In this document: piece after piece, positions 60,089 through 64,000 of the stretch
Numbering within the stretch: position 1 is the stretch's first letter
Layout: the number at the start of each line of letters is the position of its first letter
The notes under the pieces: generated by a model
Told to the model about the DNA's origin: nothing
Databases searched by the model: none
Seen by the model: the letters and a program-made list of their open reading frames with translations, nothing else
DNA from: Lyophyllum atratum
Lineage: Eukaryota; Basidiomycota; Agaricomycetes; Agaricales; Lyophyllaceae
Direction: 5' to 3'
Assembly: GCA_014905825.1 (NCBI GenBank)
Contig: JACGCN010000007.1
Coordinates: forward strand, 1,302,001-1,366,000
Length of the DNA: 64,000 nt
Translations under genes and position numbers: made by a program

Positions 60089-60738
60089 GTTATCATGATT
60101 GAGCGACACAGGCTGAATGACTCATAAGAAACATTTTATTGCTTGGAGGATAGATTTCCCCATCCTGTTGAGCTTTCCCATTCGCTTTCTCCAGTTTAAT
60201 GTGGTCTGTGCGACTTGACATGGTCATCCACTGTCAGTTTCATTTTTATTCTAAGTATATTAATTCTTCGGTCTCCATCGGGAAATAGTTTTGAATCTAT
60301 TGAATGTCGACGGAGCTGGTGATTCAGGCAGGAGAATCAGCTTGTTGCGCTTTGGCACCGCCTTCATTGGTTTGGAGAAATACTTGGCTAAGACAGCAAA
60401 TGCTTGTCAGCATTGGGTGACAATGGGCATGAGCTTTTGCGTTACTTGTAATGAGCGATGCAGGGGTTATACGAGGATTATGAGCCTCTTTAACTTTCTG
60501 CCTGAACAATAGCCTCTTCTGGAAGAACGTGCCGGTTATCTGTCTGCAGTTGGTGATTGACAATACATGACGCGGTTGTGTAGTCCAAGTTTGTAACAAC
60601 GCGTCGAAACTCGCCAAAAACAGACACCATCACGTGACATATGATGATGCCTCAATGTTTGGTTCCGTCGATTCAGCCAACCACCTGTCCTTCCGAAATT
60701 TTGGAAAGTTCCGTCACCCACCACCTTCACCACCTACC
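60089..60738. other. Intergenic, MAM33 upstream
   Basis: No gene seen. CACGTGA lies near 60632. Confidence 0.5.
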
Positions 60739-61940
60739 ATGTCTGCCATTCGCGCCCTCCGTCAGCTCACCGCCAGCTCCAGCCGTGTCGTGGCTGCTCG
60801 TCAGTTCTCCAGTGTCTCCCACAGGGCTCTCCCCGCTCTCGTAGCGCGTGTCTCAGCAGTCCCAGGCAACTCGAGGGCGTTCACCGTTTCTGCCCGTAAA
60901 CTCGGCGAGGGAACTAGTCAGTACCTGCCTTCTTGTATATGGCTGGTAGCTATGATGTATCTTATGCGAAACTCGTCTTACAGCGGACGTTGCTCTCTCG
61001 GCGAAGTTGCAGGAGGAGCTGAACTATGAGAAGGAGGCTGAGGTTGCGCAAGCGGCTACGCCTGACTTCTTGAAGGCATTCCAGGAGCAGGGCGTATGGC
61101 AGGTGAGTTGGCACCTGTACTCGAGCTTTTATACGAGAAATTGACGCGTTCTTTCTTGCCTGCAGATCCAGGACACTCTTGGGAACGATGAGGTTACGCT
61201 GTCGCGTAAGTTCGGTAACGAGAAGTACGTTTTAGTTTTACTCTGCTACCTTCCGTTCGTTAGTATATACGCGATGCTTACCACGTGTCACTTTTTTCTC
61301 TTTCTTCTAGCATTCGTCTCATGTTCTCCATTGCGGACATCCAGAGCGAGGAGGAAGACTTCCAGTCAAACGAACCTGAGGCGGAGTCCGAAGCAGATGC
61401 GGAAGACGAACCTCTGCACTCGTACCCAATCCGTGCTTCGCTTTCAATAACCAAGGTATGCACCTTTTTGCCGACCATTAACTAAGCATCTTGACCAAGA
61501 CCCACTTGCTTTAGACAACAGCACCGGGATGCCTTAATGTTGACATGGTCTGCCAGGAAGGCCACTTTGTTGTGGAGAATGTGTCGTTCTATGGTGATGC
61601 TAAGCTTGGCACCGATCTGACTGCAGAAGCGGACTGGAAGCGACGCGGTGCCTATATTGGCCCTCAGGTAAAAATGACTTTTTTTGTAGATGGTTGTCCG
61701 GACTGAAGTGTTTTTTCTTAAGTTTGATACCCTGGACGTGTCATTGCAAGAGGAGTTTGAGAAGTACCTCTCGGAGCGTGGGGTTAATGAACATGTTGCC
61801 TTGTTCATTCCTGAGTATGCGGAGTTCAAGGAACAAACTGTGAGTTCAAGCATTTTGATGTTATGATTGGTTGCTAATATGTTCGTTTCCAGGAATACGT
61901 CAGATGGTTGAACAACGTGAAGACCTTCGTTGACCAGTAA
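60739..61940 (+). CDS. MAM33: Mitochondrial acidic matrix protein, MAM33/p32 family
   Basis: Seven exons (60739-60916, 60984-61102, 61166-61224, 61311-61455, 61515-61667, 61723-61839, 61893-61940) give 272 aa with all phases consistent. The first 50 aa are Arg/Ser/Ala-rich without acidic residues (IRALRQLTASSSRVVAARQF), a mitochondrial targeting sequence. The mature part has LSAKLQEELNYEKEAE, a long acidic segment (SEEEDFQSNEPEAESEADAE), CLNVDMVCQEGHFVVENVSF, LDVSLQEEFEKYLSERGV and EYVRWLNNVKTFVDQ at the end. This matches the doughnut-shaped trimeric p32 family of the mitochondrial matrix, linked to mitochondrial translation and ribosome assembly. Confidence 0.93.
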
Positions 61941-62389
61941 ATTGACGGTCATTATGCTTCGTAGCACAAAAAGACACGACGTCTGCTTACACCTACTATA
62001 ATGTTATCCAGCCTTACGACCACTACTCCATCTACTCTTCATAATACGACACTTGTGCTTTATCATCATGCGACACCGATGCCCACTAGAAGCGCGATTT
62101 TTGTCATGAGGAAGTGGTGAAGGCCCACCCCAATTAGCGTGCATTCGGCTTAGGCTACGGGGGCCGACCCCAAATTGCCAAATCGGGACATTGCTTCTAA
62201 GTTCTGGTCGGAGTTAGAAGGGGCTCGAACATTCTTCTGCTCTCTCGGACCAACTTGAACATGACGCAAGCCGTGGGGATCTCAAAGTGGCTCATGACCT
62301 ATACGCGCTCCTATAAATGCCACCCTTGTCTCCTTATGTCGCATCACATTCAACGCCTCCTCCCCTAGCGCTCCTAGCTGTCTCTTAAT
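61941..62389. other. Intergenic
   Basis: No gene seen. Confidence 0.5.
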
Positions 62390-62928
62390 ATGTCTGCCTC
62401 CTCCCGCTCATCCTCGCCGACATCTTCAGTGTCTTCGGGTGGAAAATATGTCCCCGTGCACAAGCGCTACAGCGGCAGCTTCTCTCCGTCCTCTTCCCGC
62501 GCATCCTCCTCACGCGCGTCGACTTCCTCAGAATCGGAGAACGCCATCTCACCCCGTAAGTTCTACACCTCCCGGCGACCGACCTCGTCCAACTTGTTGA
62601 TGTTACTGACACCATTCCGCAGCAACTCAACCCGCGTTCATATACTCACGTGACACACTGCTCAACCCTCGCCCAATCCCCTCTTGCCCGTCTCCCGATG
62701 GAGCTCCGCGACTCGCTACGCGGCGACGTCCCCGAGATCATTACAAACAGGAAACAGAGGAAGGCGATCGAGTACCACAACCAGCTCGTGCAGAACACGG
62801 CAGTGTCGCATCGTAGCCGACCCAGTGTCCGCGCCCCTACCGAGCGGCGGAGACGCAACACCCCCCAAGTCGTCGACCACGTCGGCTGGCGAGGGATGCG
62901 GCCAATTGTGACGCCGATCACAGTGTAG
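62390..62928 (+). CDS. Small protein with eIF4E-binding-type motif, apparent frameshift
   Basis: Exon 1 (62390-62555) encodes a Ser-rich start MSASSRSSSP, then GGKYVPVHKRYSG. After a GTAAGT intron, exon 2 (from 62623) reads PTQPAFIYSRDTLLN. IYSRDTLL fits the eIF4E-binding consensus YxxxxL followed by a hydrophobic residue, as in 4E-BPs and 4E-T. Just after it the coding sense moves by one base: the next frame gives SPLARLPMELRDSLRGD and continues through AIEYHNQLVQNTA to PIVTPITV at 62928. That frame has strongly GC-ending codons. The annotated span includes both frames. Either one base near 62660-62670 is a sequencing error or the gene is broken. Possible translational regulator; the family was not firmly recognised. 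Confidence 0.55.
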
Positions 62929-63422
62929 GACAGGAACCCCAACGGAATGGAGGAGAGTTGGACATGAAGTTTCGGACTCCTGGCTGGGTAACCGCCCAGC
63001 CAACTGTATCACCAGTCCACGCACGTCACGACCTATCACGACCACCACTAGCATCGTATCTTATTGTTATTATTTGATATCCTATTCAACAATAAAACCA
63101 TTGTAAAGGCCCGGACCTACTCTATCAGACATTCTAAAGCAAAGCCGAGGTGGGGAGTCAGGTTCTCCTCGGGGAAGCAGGAGTAGAAACTTTGGGGAAC
63201 AACATAATGCAAGTACTTACGTGTCGAGATCTATCATAAGTAACATACCATCAACCTTCGACGTCGGTATGTATCATCCCGGGCACGTTGAAGTCAGTCC
63301 GTCCCCGACCGAACCTGTGCCGTGCCATGATATGACGTCCCCCATGATCCGAGTCCGAGTCCGAGTCCGATGCATGTTTAAATAGACGCAGCATCCCCGA
63401 ACGACATTGGTATTAGGTGGCA
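62929..63422. other. Intergenic, convergent 3' flanks
   Basis: No gene seen. A short GAGTCC/CGAGTC repeat lies near 63350-63370. Confidence 0.45.
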
Positions 63423-63933
63423 TCATAAGTTTTTGTATTTCTAGAAGGAGACATGTCAATTCACGTTCACGAATCCACGGCTCCGGCCTCGTTAGAGGGG
63501 AGACGACTCACCTTCAAGCTCCTTCTGATCTCAATCTCTCGTTCTATACGGCGATACATCTTCTTGAGGTCCGTTATCATGAAGAGTGGGACCAGGACGC
63601 ATGTCACCGGGATAGCTATCTTCCAGAATCTATGGAAGAAAGGATGTTGGTTAAGCTATGGGGAGGTGGTATAATTAGAACGCGCACAGAGAGACGGAAC
63701 CGCTGAGGGCACTGAATTGCTGGAAGTTCATTCCCTGTGGCGAAATGATGAGCGACAGTGGAAGGCGCATGCGAAACATTTGGGGACGCACAAAGTACCC
63801 CGTGAGCAGTGTCAAGGGTGAACATATGAGCGTTATGATTGTAAGTCGGCGCCTGCCAACGATGTCAGTATGTGGATCAGCCGAAACAACGCAGGAAGAC
63901 GCACATCACTTCATTCGTATCGTAAGAAGCCAC
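63423..63933 (-). CDS. CorA-type Mg2+ transporter, 3' part (runs off window)
   Basis: Five consecutive exons (63933-63905, 63852-63792, 63734-63688, 63629-63512, 63440-63423) splice in frame. They encode SYDTNEVMRRLTIITLIC, then SPLTLLTGYF joined across an intron to GMNF, then FWKIAIPVTCVLVPLFMIT, and a basic tail ending SLKKYKNL. MRRLTxxTLIxxPLTLLTGYFGMNF is the hallmark of CorA/ZntB-like transporters: TM1 ends at the GMN selectivity motif and TM2 follows. The N-terminal cytosolic domain lies beyond the right edge. The last exon is only 18 nt and the 63905 exon only 29 nt. Mg2+ (or Zn2+) transport at the plasma membrane or another membrane. Confidence 0.82.
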
Positions 63934-64000
63934 CTAGAAGACCAGAAGTACGAAGCATGAATATGCTGCCAGTAGTAACATGACAGAAGACTGATGAGAA

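Noticed and set aside
63407..63706. Two plus-strand frames of 73 and 99 codons near the right edge
   Set aside because: They are antisense to the CorA exons, which splice into a recognisable transporter.
1..64000. tRNA genes, rRNA and CRISPR arrays
   Set aside because: Looked for GTTCGA-type T-loops with acceptor pairing and for regularly spaced repeats; none was convincing, and CRISPR is not expected in a fungus.

Overview
The window looks like nuclear DNA from a mushroom-forming basidiomycete (Agaricomycetes). Almost every gene is cut by 45-65 nt GT-AG introns. The content includes tetraspanin-2, F-box/LRR and BTB proteins, an expanded family of kinase-like proteins, a PDR-type ABC pump, a DHA1-type MFS transporter and a secreted GH43. 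No bacterial operon features, rRNA or tRNA were recognised. Gene models were spliced by hand, so exon borders are inferences from GT/AG signals and frame.

Left end (1-11.9 kb): a lineage-specific cluster of three co-duplicated gene types. A is a 224-aa helical protein. K is a roughly 380-aa kinase-like protein with an HGD catalytic loop and DFG. C is a 160-173-aa helical protein with a hydrophobic N-terminus. The arrangement A(-) K(-) C(+) occurs twice (A1-K1-C1 and A2-K3-C2), with one extra K (K2) between. K and C are divergent and share a short intergenic region holding a conserved box at fixed spacing. A fourth, more diverged K with a true HRD lies at 57.7-60.1 kb, and its first intron carries nested transposable elements.

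Core housekeeping block (12.5-38.9 kb): an SR/RD-rich three-RRM Gbp2-like RNA-binding protein (-), trehalose-phosphatase TPS2 (-), a 4.7-kb gene-poor stretch, and a phosphatidylinositol-4-phosphate 5-kinase of the MSS4 type (+). Next comes an accessory patch with an F-box fragment, a small membrane-anchored ORF missed by simple ORF calling, an unknown-family protein, an APH-type phosphotransferase and a frameshifted F-box/LRR relic. Condensin subunit 1 (-) closes the block.

39-57 kb: BTB protein (+), DHA1 MFS transporter (-), tetraspanin (-), secreted GH43 (-), full-length PDR ABC transporter (+), and a single-pass S/T-rich membrane protein (-).

Right end (57.7-64 kb): K4 with nested TEs, mitochondrial MAM33/p32 protein (+), a small protein with an eIF4E-binding-type YxxxxLL motif and an apparent 1-nt frameshift (+), and the 3' end of a CorA-type Mg2+ transporter (-) that runs off the window.

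The strongest candidate for an undescribed system is the A-K-C cassette: three unrelated-looking genes kept together through duplication, two of them on a shared divergent promoter.
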